A stretch of DNA of 12,474 nt from SAR116 cluster bacterium (GTDB lineage: Bacteria > Pseudomonadota > Alphaproteobacteria > Puniceispirillales > UBA1172): the NCBI GenBank assembly GCA_002691725.1, contig NZIT01000124.1, forward strand, positions 3,187 through 15,660, read 5' to 3'. This document shows, one piece after another, positions 1 to 7,587 of this stretch; the stretch's first letter is position 1, and each line of letters starts with the position of its first letter. Made by a program: the position numbers and the translations under genes. The notes under the pieces were generated by a model. The model was given only the letters and a program-made list of their open reading frames with translations. It ran no database searches and was not told the origin of the DNA.

Positions 1-547
<547 letters not shown>

Positions 548-549
<2 letters not shown>

Positions 550-553
550 GGGG
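548..553 (+). promoter_or_regulatory. Ribosome binding site of mreC (supports a TTG start)
   Basis: AAGGGG overlaps the mreB stop codon and lies 8 nt before the TTG at 562. A strong purine-rich site at the right distance is the main reason to accept this rare start codon, because no ATG lies in frame near the expected MreC N-terminus. The next in-frame ATG is about 30 codons in, inside the membrane segment. Confidence 0.65.
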
Positions 554-561
554 AAACGGCA

Positions 562-1512
562 TTGGCTAAAATAGCGACTGATCGAAAGAAAAGCCGTCGA
601 TCAGCAGGCCTATTTACTCATCTGATCATTTTTCTGGTCTGTGTTGTTCTGATGCTAGCAGGCAAGGCAGATATCTCTGCCATGAACTCAGCTCGTGGCA
701 TTATTGCTGGATTTTTCGCGCCTATTGCTGAAATGGTGAGCGTGCCTTTCAGGGCTATTGGGATCATGGCTGATGGTATTGGTAATATAACGCAGTTGCG
801 TGAAGAAAATATTGAGCTAAAAGAACAAGTAAGGCAACTTCAGCGCTGGCAGAACAAGTCTGAAATGCTGCTCGCGGAAAACCGCAAGCTAAGAGCTTTG
901 AGCGATTTTCCTGTGCCAACGGGGATGAAATCCATCTCAGCGCGTATTGTTGCTATTAATGCTGATAGTTTTGCTCATTCGGTGATGATTGATGCCGGTG
1001 CTGAGCAAGGCATAAAGAAAGGCGCGACCGTAACCACCGAAGATGGGCTGGTCGGAATAGTCGTTGAGGCCGGACGGGTATATGCCCAAGTTTTGCTGAT
1101 CACTGATCTCAATGCCATGATACCGGTGATCTTGTCTGATACGTCATGGCCTGTTATTGCTGCTGGCAATAACTCACATTTATTAGATTTGCAATTTGTG
1201 CCATCGCAAGCCAAACTTGAATTGGGTGAATTGGTGCAAACATCTGGCCATGGCGGGGTTCTGCCGGCTGGCTTGCCCGTTGGCCATGTTGTCCAGATCA
1301 CTGAAAATTATATTCGTGTTGTGCCGGTTGTTGATATTCAGCGGCTCCGATTTGTAACCGTTCTGGTCTGGCCCGAAGAAAATGACATGCCATCAGATAA
1401 CCTGTTTGAGCAGAGCTATTCACCGCTTCCTGATGAGGAAAATGAATTTAGCCTGGAAGGCATAAATGCCTTTGGTCAGCGCACAGGTGAGGCCGCAGAG
1501 GGAGATCAGTAA
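562..1512 (+). CDS. mreC: Rod-shape-determining protein MreC
   Basis: MreC is a periplasmic scaffold anchored in the inner membrane that links MreB/MreD to PBP2 and stimulates cell-wall elongation. The 316-residue product shows the family plan: a basic cytoplasmic N-terminus (residues 1-16), one membrane helix (about 17-34), a coiled coil (about 76-112, rich in Glu, Leu, Lys and Arg) and the two beta domains (about 120-270). The last domain contains TSGHGGVLPAGLPVG (227-241), a hallmark MreC segment. An acidic, proline-containing tail follows (about 271-316), longer than in E. coli-type proteins; extended C-terminal tails are common in alphaproteobacterial MreC. The start is TTG, chosen from the ribosome binding site at 548-553 and the basic N-terminus. 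mreD begins 3 nt after the stop. The identification is very secure. Confidence 0.96.
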   Translation: MAKIATDRKKSRRSAGLFTHLIIFLVCVVLMLAGKADISAMNSARGIIAGFFAPIAEMVSVPFRAIGIMADGIGNITQLREENIELKEQVRQLQRWQNKSEMLLAENRKLRALSDFPVPTGMKSISARIVAINADSFAHSVMIDAGAEQGIKKGATVTTEDGLVGIVVEAGRVYAQVLLITDLNAMIPVILSDTSWPVIAAGNNSHLLDLQFVPSQAKLELGELVQTSGHGGVLPAGLPVGHVVQITENYIRVVPVVDIQRLRFVTVLVWPEENDMPSDNLFEQSYSPLPDEENEFSLEGINAFGQRTGEAAEGDQ

Positions 1513-1515
1513 GAT

Positions 1516-2040
1516 ATGGTTATTGCCCCGTCCTCTCAATATTTTACGCTAGCGCATCAAATTATAGTGGCATCTATCCTCTTTGTGACCATGATGGTTG
1601 AAATATCGCTTGGGTATTTTACGGTCTTTCATGGGGCGACGCCTAAACTGCTGGTTGCTATGGTTTTCCTCATGGCGGTCTTTAACGAGGAGGACATTCA
1701 TCTGGTGAACCTGGTTGTGATCGGGTTGATATTTGATTGCCTTCAGGGCGCGCCATTCGGCTATACGTCATCTGTTTTGGTGATAGTTAATATTATCAGT
1801 ATTATTGGCAAGCGCCGCTTTAATTCAGAACTAATGTCGTATCTATGGCTTGATTTTGCTATGGTTATGGCCGTTGTCATGATCTATTGCTGGATGTGCA
1901 TTACCGTTTATTATCAGTCTGTTCCAGCAGCCAAGCCTTTGATTTTTCAATATAGCTCATCTGTATTACTTTTTCCGGTCATTATATTCTTGTTTCAGGG
2001 CATACTTTATCTGGTTGAAATTGTGAGCAGGCTGAGATGA
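1516..2040 (+). CDS. mreD: Rod-shape-determining membrane protein MreD
   Basis: MreD is a small integral membrane protein of the elongasome that partners MreC. The 174-residue product is highly hydrophobic, with about five to six predicted membrane segments (roughly 13-35, 43-57, 62-74, 84-98, 108-132 and 147-170). It carries the recognisable MreD segment around DCLQGAPFGYTSS (74-86), in which the Asp and the Pro-Phe-Gly/Pro-Leu-Gly turn recur across the family. A GGGAG-type ribosome binding site lies about 11 nt upstream, inside the end of mreC. The 3' end overlaps the start of mrdA by 4 nt (ATGA), implying translational coupling. Family sequence conservation is low, so the call rests on topology, this motif and its fixed place between mreC and mrdA; together they are convincing. 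Confidence 0.93.
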   Translation: MVIAPSSQYFTLAHQIIVASILFVTMMVEISLGYFTVFHGATPKLLVAMVFLMAVFNEEDIHLVNLVVIGLIFDCLQGAPFGYTSSVLVIVNIISIIGKRRFNSELMSYLWLDFAMVMAVVMIYCWMCITVYYQSVPAAKPLIFQYSSSVLLFPVIIFLFQGILYLVEIVSRLR

Positions 2041-3980
2041 TTACCCGCAAAGCAAAACAATTTGAACGATCTTTGTCACGGCGCTCATTGCTTATCGGTG
2101 GGGGACAAGCGGTGCTGACGTCTCTATTGGTTGGGCGGTTATTTTATTTGCAAGTTGTTGAATCCAGTCAGTACGAAGCTCTGTCAGACCGCAATCGGTT
2201 TGATTATGTGATTATACCGCCATCGCGTGGCCGCATTTTTGATGCTAAAGGTCGCTTGCTCGCCGGCAATGCTGAGGCTTATGCCTTGAAGATTATTCCG
2301 CAATTTACTGATGATTTGTATCAATCTTTACGCGCCTTATCTGAATTTGTAACTCTGGATGATGCCTTGATTGCTGATCTTATGGAAGATGCTGAACGCC
2401 AGCCATCTTTCTTGCCGCTTACCATTCGTGATGATTTAACCCAGCGTGAAGTTGCGCGGGTTGTGGTGCGGTCGCCTGAATTGCCAGGGGTGAGTTTTGA
2501 CCGGATCGAAAAGCGGATTTACCCTCAGGGATTATTGACTGGTCATTTGACGGGATATGTTGGCAGGATTACCAAAGAAGATATTGACCAAGGTCGCGCG
2601 CTTCCTGAACTTATTAATATCCGAAATGGGAAATCGGGGATTGAATATGCGTTTGAAAATGATCTGCGCGGTGAGCCGGGGCGTGAGCAGGTTCTGGTTA
2701 ATGCGCTAGGGCGGCCGATTAAAAAATCGGTTAAGGAACAGCCGGTATCTGGAAAAGATATCAATCTTACCATTGATATTAATCTGCAATCTTATGCGGC
2801 CAGTATTTTGAAACGTGGGCGCAACAAACCGCTTTCCATGAAATCTGCCAAGGTACAACGCGCTATCTCCAATGATCCGGAATTGGGAGAAGTCTTAAGT
2901 GGCTCAGATGGTCTTGTTTTTGAAGACCCTAAAGGCCGAGTCGTGCCGTCAGAAACAGGTTCTGTTGTGGTTATAGATGTTCAGACAGGCGCGATCAAGG
3001 CGATGCTTTCAACGCCAACCTTTGATCCTAATATTTTGTCTGGACGCATAAGCCACAAGGAATGGAATAAGCTGGTTAATCATCCGCGCACGCCATTGCT
3101 GGATCGCTGTATTAAAGGCCAATATGCCCCTGGCTCAACCTTTAAGATGATTGTTGCTTTAGCTGCTCTTGAGGCTGGCATTATTAGCGATTCAAGCACG
3201 TTTTTCTGCCCCGGGCATAAGGAATTAGGCAACGCCAAGTTTCATTGCTGGAGAAAACCTGGCCATGGCAGGGTCAATATTGTTCAGGCGCTGGAGCAAT
3301 CCTGTGATGTGTTTTTCTATGAGCTTGCCTTAAAAACCGGCATTAAGCGTATTGCCAGCATGTCAAAACGCTTTGGTTTAGGTGATGAAACCGCAATTAT
3401 GATCCCGGGGGAGAAAACAGGTCTAATTCCTGATAAAGAATGGAAGCAAAAAAATATTGGTGAGTCATGGACGCCGGGTGAGACAGTCGTTGCCTCAATC
3501 GGCCAAGGTTATGTTCTGGCGACGCCCATTCAGTTAGCGGTAATGACGGCACGAATTGCTCATGGCGAAAATCAAATCATACCAGTTCTGCGAGAAGAAC
3601 AGAAAACAACTGACAATGATAAGATGGGTGTTTCTGCGTCCTCTATGGCTATTATCCGGCGCGGTATGGATGCGGTTGTGAACGGCAAAAAAGGGACGGC
3701 GAGAAATTATAAGCTGGATTTAGATGGTATTGCCATGGCTGGCAAAACAGGAACTGTTCAGGTCAAGCGCATCACCAAAGCAGAACGTGAACGCGGTATT
3801 GTTGATAATATGGATAGACCGTGGAAGTTTCGTGATCATGCGCTATTTACGGGATATGCGCCGCTGGATAATCCGAAATATGCGGTTGCTGTTGTTGTTG
3901 AACATGGCGGTAGCGGGTCGAGTGGCGCGGCGCCAATTGCTCGTGATATCCTGACGTATATCTTTGAGCAGGGCATATGA
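2037..3980 (+). CDS. mrdA: Penicillin-binding protein 2, elongation-specific peptidoglycan transpeptidase
   Basis: PBP2 is the class B transpeptidase that cross-links peptidoglycan during side-wall growth, acting in the periplasm with RodA. The 647-residue product has a membrane anchor (about 18-40), preceded by SRRSLLI, and a pedestal domain that begins with the conserved PPSRGRIFD segment (61-69). The transpeptidase domain shows all catalytic motifs: STFK with nucleophile Ser367 and Lys370, SCD at 422-424, and KTGT at 570-573. Compared with E. coli PBP2 (about 633 residues) there is an extra stretch of about 45 residues (roughly 259-305) between LTIDINLQSY and the VVVIDVQTG strand, at the pedestal/transpeptidase junction. 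It overlaps mreD and mrdB by 4 nt each (ATGA). The gene is also called pbpA or pbp2. Identity is certain; the role of the insertion is unknown. Confidence 0.97.
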   Translation: MITRKAKQFERSLSRRSLLIGGGQAVLTSLLVGRLFYLQVVESSQYEALSDRNRFDYVIIPPSRGRIFDAKGRLLAGNAEAYALKIIPQFTDDLYQSLRALSEFVTLDDALIADLMEDAERQPSFLPLTIRDDLTQREVARVVVRSPELPGVSFDRIEKRIYPQGLLTGHLTGYVGRITKEDIDQGRALPELINIRNGKSGIEYAFENDLRGEPGREQVLVNALGRPIKKSVKEQPVSGKDINLTIDINLQSYAASILKRGRNKPLSMKSAKVQRAISNDPELGEVLSGSDGLVFEDPKGRVVPSETGSVVVIDVQTGAIKAMLSTPTFDPNILSGRISHKEWNKLVNHPRTPLLDRCIKGQYAPGSTFKMIVALAALEAGIISDSSTFFCPGHKELGNAKFHCWRKPGHGRVNIVQALEQSCDVFFYELALKTGIKRIASMSKRFGLGDETAIMIPGEKTGLIPDKEWKQKNIGESWTPGETVVASIGQGYVLATPIQLAVMTARIAHGENQIIPVLREEQKTTDNDKMGVSASSMAIIRRGMDAVVNGKKGTARNYKLDLDGIAMAGKTGTVQVKRITKAERERGIVDNMDRPWKFRDHALFTGYAPLDNPKYAVAVVVEHGGSGSSGAAPIARDILTYIFEQGI

Positions 3981-5131
3981 AACAGATTATCCGCCCCCGA
4001 CATAAACCGACCTTTAGCACACCATTGCATAGTCAAAATAGTGGTGACAGGCATTGGTTCTGGACAACGCCATGGCTGATGATTTTGATCATTGGTCTGA
4101 TTGGCATAGTTGGTGTATTGGCGCTTTATTCGGCGGCGCATGGGGCGTGGAGACCTTGGGCTATGATGCATAGCATAAGGATCGGCATTGGCTTTATACT
4201 GATGCTGGTCGTTGCCATGTTTCCCATCGATTTTATCAGAAAATATGCCCTACTATGGTGGGTAGGCGCTGTTATTTTGCTCGCGATATTAGAGGTTTTG
4301 GGGACAGGCAATGGGGTGCAGAGATGGTTTTCTGTCGGCGGCTTTAATCTGCAACCATCCGAGCCAGCTAAATTGGCGGTAATCGTCATGCTGGCAGCGT
4401 ATTTCCATGATATATATTCAGAATCGATGCGCTATTTGCGAACCTATATTCCGGTTATTGCTATCGTTGGCATCCCTTTTATTCAGGTCTTATTGCAACC
4501 TGATCTGGGGACGTCATTGATGTTGGTGCTTTCGGCAGCTGTCTTGGTTTTTGTCGCTGGTATTCCGCGCTGGATGGTTGTCTCCACAATCGGATTAATC
4601 ATGGCGGCGGTTCCTATTGGCTGGTCAATGCTATATCCCTATCAGAAAAGCCGCATTATGGTTTTCCTCAATCCTGATTTGGATGCTCTTGGCGCCGGCT
4701 ATCAGGTAACACAATCTAAAATCGCGTTAGGAAGCGGCGGGGGTGTTGGTAAAGGCTATCTGCAAGGAAGCCAAAGCCATTTGGAATTTTTACCTGAACG
4801 GCAGACAGATTTCATCTTTACCATGATTGGTGAGGAGTTTGGGTTTTTTGGCTGTCTTTATGTCATCGGGCTTTATTCCGGGCTGATTTTTCTGTTATTG
4901 AAATATAGCTTTTCGGTAGGGACGACGTTTTCGCGCTTGTTGATTATTGGTGTTGCCGCGATGATCAGTTTTTATGTCACGGTCAATATTGGCATGGTAT
5001 CTGGTATTCTGCCTGTTGTTGGGGCGCCATTACCGTTGATCTCATATGGTGGAACGGCCATGCTGACGGTGTTTTTGGGACTTGGTTTAGTCATAAGCGC
5101 GATGCGAAATGATAAGGAAATTAAGGATTAA
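3977..5131 (+). CDS. mrdB: RodA, SEDS-family peptidoglycan glycosyltransferase
   Basis: RodA polymerises lipid II into glycan strands in the inner membrane and works as a pair with PBP2, encoded immediately upstream. The 384-residue protein has about ten membrane segments. SEDS hallmarks are visible: GVQRWFSVGGFNLQPSEPAK (113-132), QPDLGTS (174-180), the extracellular-loop segment LPERQTDFIF (272-281) with the Asp (278) that corresponds to the essential SEDS aspartate, EEFGFFG (286-292), and the C-terminal PLPLISYGGT (351-360). The last elements distinguish RodA/FtsW proteins; the neighbourhood favours RodA over FtsW. The N-terminal cytoplasmic stretch of about 30 residues is basic and polar. 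The start overlaps the mrdA stop by 4 nt, with a weak AGGG 3 nt upstream, so translation probably depends on coupling. The gene is also called rodA. Confidence 0.97.
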   Translation: MKQIIRPRHKPTFSTPLHSQNSGDRHWFWTTPWLMILIIGLIGIVGVLALYSAAHGAWRPWAMMHSIRIGIGFILMLVVAMFPIDFIRKYALLWWVGAVILLAILEVLGTGNGVQRWFSVGGFNLQPSEPAKLAVIVMLAAYFHDIYSESMRYLRTYIPVIAIVGIPFIQVLLQPDLGTSLMLVLSAAVLVFVAGIPRWMVVSTIGLIMAAVPIGWSMLYPYQKSRIMVFLNPDLDALGAGYQVTQSKIALGSGGGVGKGYLQGSQSHLEFLPERQTDFIFTMIGEEFGFFGCLYVIGLYSGLIFLLLKYSFSVGTTFSRLLIIGVAAMISFYVTVNIGMVSGILPVVGAPLPLISYGGTAMLTVFLGLGLVISAMRNDKEIKD

Positions 5132-6528
5132 TGGCTTTATCTAAACGTCCTCGCCAAACGCTTTACCCGAAAACGAGATTACGCCTTTCGCTTACCCCCG
5201 CCATTCGTCAGTCGCTGCAGATGATGTCATGGCGCAATCATCAGATCACGCCTTTTATCCGAGATATTGCCGCAGATAACCCTTTCCTTGATATTCGCTA
5301 TCCTGCCGCGTCAGAACCTCGCCAGACGGCTAATCAGATGGCTAATCAGGCGGATATCCCAACTGATTTTCCGTTCTCATCAGCCATGGCAACAGATCGG
5401 CCAGATATATCCCTTCATGCACATGTCATGGCAGAGATTGGGCTTTTATTTCCGCTAGGGCTATCACGCTCTGTTGCGATGGCGTTGGTGGCACATATTA
5501 CGCCTGCTGGCTGGTTAGATGATGATGCCAGGCATACTGCCGCCAGATATGGCATTAGTGGTGATGCGTATCCAGCCTTGCTGGAGAAGTTGCAGAGGAT
5601 TGAACCCGCAGGTCTGTTTGCCCGGAATCTGACAGAATGCCTGTCCTTACAGCTCAAAGATCGGGGCGCATATGATCGTGATATGCAACAGCTGTTATCA
5701 TATTTGCCTGTGCTGGTGGATGAAGGCATAGATGGTCTGGCGCATAAAACAGGTTTAAATCCTGATCTGCTTGAGCAGCTTCTTAAACAAATTCGCCAGC
5801 TCGACCCTAAACCGGGGGCAAGGTTTAGCATTGATGATGGTGATATCTTTCACCCTGATCTTATTATCACAAAAACAGATGATGGTTATGATGTGGCGGT
5901 TAATGCCTCAACCTTGCCAAGCATCACGGTGGCAGCAGATATCACAGCTGATAAAGCGCTAAAGCCGATCTTGCAAAAGGCGAAAGCCGAAGCGGCGGCA
6001 TTGCAAGCGGCGCTTACCGCCCGCACGAACCTGCTGACGGCATTAACTGGCTTTGCCGCAACCCGGCAATCTCAATTCCTGGCAAGTGGTGACGATAAGC
6101 TTGTGCCACTGACTATGGCTGAATCAGCCCAGCATCTGAATTGTCATCCAAGCACAATCACGCGGCTTGTTAAAGATAAGTTAGTGGCAACTCCGCGCGG
6201 GATTATTCCATTATCACATTTTTTTAGCCCTGCCATAACGCGCGCTGATGGCATAGCTGTCGCCAGCAGGGCGGTCACCGCAACCATCATTGGGCTTATT
6301 ATGGCTGAGGATAAACTGGCACCGCTTAGTGATGCTAATATTGCTGATGCCATAACCGCCCGGCACGGCGTCACCCTTACCCCACGGGCGATTGCTAAAC
6401 ACCGTGCCAAGCATCATATTGCTAAAGCCCCTAATCGAAAAATTAAGCCCCAAAAGATTAAGCCCAAAAAAATTAAGCCCCGAAAGGTTATGTCTAAAAG
6501 AGTTCAGTCCAAAAACATCATGCATTAA
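5131..6528 (+). CDS. rpoN: RNA polymerase sigma-54 factor RpoN, divergent, with a lysine-rich repeat tail
   Basis: Sigma-54 directs RNA polymerase to -24/-12 promoters that need AAA+ activators. All regions can be traced in the 465 residues. Region I is about 10-55 (LSLTPAIRQSLQMM ... DNPFLD), glutamine-poor compared with the usual form. A short linker follows (about 56-92). The core-binding domain (about 93-280) includes EPAGLFARNLTECL and LDPKPGARF. The helix-turn-helix is about 327-347 (TMAESAQHLNCHPSTITRLV), followed by ATPRGIIPLSHFF. The RpoN box position (417-426) reads TPRAIAKHRA against the consensus ARRTVAKYRE, so Arg419, Ala422, Lys423 and Arg425 are kept and others are lost. About 27 residues beyond the normal end are KIKPx-type repeats. 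The ATG overlaps the mrdB stop by one base (TAATG), putting rpoN in the elongation operon, where it is not usually found. Family identity is secure; full function is likely but not proven. Confidence 0.93.
   Translation: MALSKRPRQTLYPKTRLRLSLTPAIRQSLQMMSWRNHQITPFIRDIAADNPFLDIRYPAASEPRQTANQMANQADIPTDFPFSSAMATDRPDISLHAHVMAEIGLLFPLGLSRSVAMALVAHITPAGWLDDDARHTAARYGISGDAYPALLEKLQRIEPAGLFARNLTECLSLQLKDRGAYDRDMQQLLSYLPVLVDEGIDGLAHKTGLNPDLLEQLLKQIRQLDPKPGARFSIDDGDIFHPDLIITKTDDGYDVAVNASTLPSITVAADITADKALKPILQKAKAEAAALQAALTARTNLLTALTGFAATRQSQFLASGDDKLVPLTMAESAQHLNCHPSTITRLVKDKLVATPRGIIPLSHFFSPAITRADGIAVASRAVTATIIGLIMAEDKLAPLSDANIADAITARHGVTLTPRAIAKHRAKHHIAKAPNRKIKPQKIKPKKIKPRKVMSKRVQSKNIMH
6439..6525 (+). 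repeat. 15-bp in-frame tandem repeat encoding the KIKPx tail of RpoN
   Basis: Three close copies of a 15-bp unit start at 6439, 6454 and 6469 (consensus AARATTAAGCCCMRA). Two decayed copies follow at 6484 and 6499, then a partial one at 6514 that runs to the stop codon. The protein reads KIKPQ, KIKPK, KIKPR, KVMSK, RVQSK, NIMH. The gradient from near-identical to degenerate units fits repeated slippage or unequal exchange, with older units toward the 3' end. The tail is strongly basic and probably disordered. Confidence 0.9.
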
Positions 6529-6534
6529 GTCTGG

Positions 6535-7518
6535 TTATGCTAGCTGCTCTTGTTTTTTAATCTCTTTTTCAAACTCACGCAGGCGTTTGTAAACACTGGC
6601 CAATTCAATAATTGTTGGCCATGATTTCAAGAGATACTGCATACTGCCCTCAACCCGGCCAAAGGCACGAATAATCTGCTGCATCACCCCTAACGTAATC
6701 ACCCCGGCAACAATGGCAGGCGCCAGAAAGACATAGGCGCTAAGCACATTTGCTTGCAGATACGCAATCCTGCCGACATTAAAATAGAGGTAGCGTATAT
6801 AGCTGGTGAAATGGATACTGCGGACATCATAGAAAAGCTCATCAATGCTTTTCGGGCGAATAGTGTCATCATCTTCGGCGATCACAAGAATCTTCCGATA
6901 GGCGGCTTCTTTCTTTTGCAGATCATATTCAATACCAACCAGCCGCAGCAACCAACCAAGGGCGATTAAGAAAATTGTACCGCCAATGCTCCATATCAGG
7001 GCACCGGTAACAAGCCCATATTCCCATTCGCCAAAGAAGAAAATCGGAATACCGATAGATAGCCCGATCAAGATGGGGAAAAACTCTATCAATATCATCA
7101 GGGATTCGATAAGGCTGGTGCCTAGCGTTTCCATAATCCGGCTAAACTTAATGGTATCTTCTTGAACCCGTTGCGCCGCGCCCTCAATTTTTCGGGCTCG
7201 ATCATAAACGCTATGATACCATTCCACCATAGAGGCGCGCCACCGAAACAGAAAATGTGAGGTGAAATAACTGACCAGAACGGCAACCAAAACATAGATA
7301 CCAGCCAAGGTCACAAAAGATAGCAAGCTCGCCCAATATTCTTGTATCGTGATTGCATTTGGTGTGGCAAGGGCGGTCTGGATCATGTCATAAAACTCAC
7401 CAAACCATCCATTGATCAGGACATCAATTTGCACTTGAAACCATAATGATAAAAGAATAAAGGCAGACCCTCCCCATGCCCACAATGCCCATTCACGCGA
7501 TTTGAAAAACCTAAACAT
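6535..7518 (-). CDS. SbmA/BacA-family peptide transporter-like inner-membrane protein, short form
   Basis: SbmA/BacA proteins are homodimeric, proton-driven inner-membrane importers of peptides such as microcin and proline-rich antimicrobial peptides; BacA also affects lipid A in rhizobia. The 327-residue product aligns by recall with E. coli SbmA (406 residues) from its second membrane region onward: FYDMIQTALA (42-51), HFLFRWRASM (88-97), the signature EGAAQRVQEDT (112-122), EAAYRKILV..EDD (204-217), YFNVGRIAYLQ (245-255) and VYKRLREFE (309-317). There is no ATPase domain. The first ~80 residues of SbmA are absent, and TGA and TAG lie in frame directly upstream of the ATG, so the short form is real in this sequence. 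AGGGA precedes the ATG by 6 nt. It is the last gene of the glmU-hldE group, 65 nt after hldE. Family is secure; substrate is unknown. Confidence 0.88.
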   Translation of the reverse strand: MFRFFKSREWALWAWGGSAFILLSLWFQVQIDVLINGWFGEFYDMIQTALATPNAITIQEYWASLLSFVTLAGIYVLVAVLVSYFTSHFLFRWRASMVEWYHSVYDRARKIEGAAQRVQEDTIKFSRIMETLGTSLIESLMILIEFFPILIGLSIGIPIFFFGEWEYGLVTGALIWSIGGTIFLIALGWLLRLVGIEYDLQKKEAAYRKILVIAEDDDTIRPKSIDELFYDVRSIHFTSYIRYLYFNVGRIAYLQANVLSAYVFLAPAIVAGVITLGVMQQIIRAFGRVEGSMQYLLKSWPTIIELASVYKRLREFEKEIKKQEQLA

Positions 7519-7557
7519 ATCTCATCCCTATTCTATCTGTATCAGCGATTGTATTTG

Positions 7558-7587
7558 ATTATAATCGGATTGATTAGTAACTGTTAG
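7558..7587 (-). promoter_or_regulatory. Possible internal sigma-70-type promoter for the sbmA-like gene
   Basis: On the minus strand CTAACA (7587-7582) is followed after 18 nt by a perfect TATAAT (7563-7558). It sits at the hldE stop, in the only gap within this gene group, and would give a leader of about 33 nt carrying the AGGGA ribosome binding site. The -10 lies inside the palindrome GATTATAATC (7557-7566), so some of the match may be due to AT-richness. It would allow the transporter to be expressed separately from glmU-hldE. Confidence 0.4.

Noticed and set aside
975..1301. Antisense open frame of 108 codons inside mreC
   Set aside because: It lies wholly opposite a well-conserved coding region, is rich in Pro/Thr/Ser as expected of a reverse-frame shadow, and has no support of its own. 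The same applies to the other antisense frames within mrdA, mrdB, rpoN and glmS.
5329..5352. Short repeat encoding ANQMANQ in the RpoN linker
   Set aside because: Only two copies of a 12-base unit in the normally variable region II; it does not stand out from ordinary low-complexity linker sequence.
6754..6969. Plus-strand open frame of 71 codons opposite the sbmA-like gene
   Set aside because: It is a shadow of the membrane-protein gene on the other strand and resembles no known family.
7557..7566. Palindrome GATTATAATC as an operator
   Set aside because: Ten bases of AT-rich palindrome built around a TATAAT; explained as well by a -10 element or chance, with no second copy in the window that I noticed.
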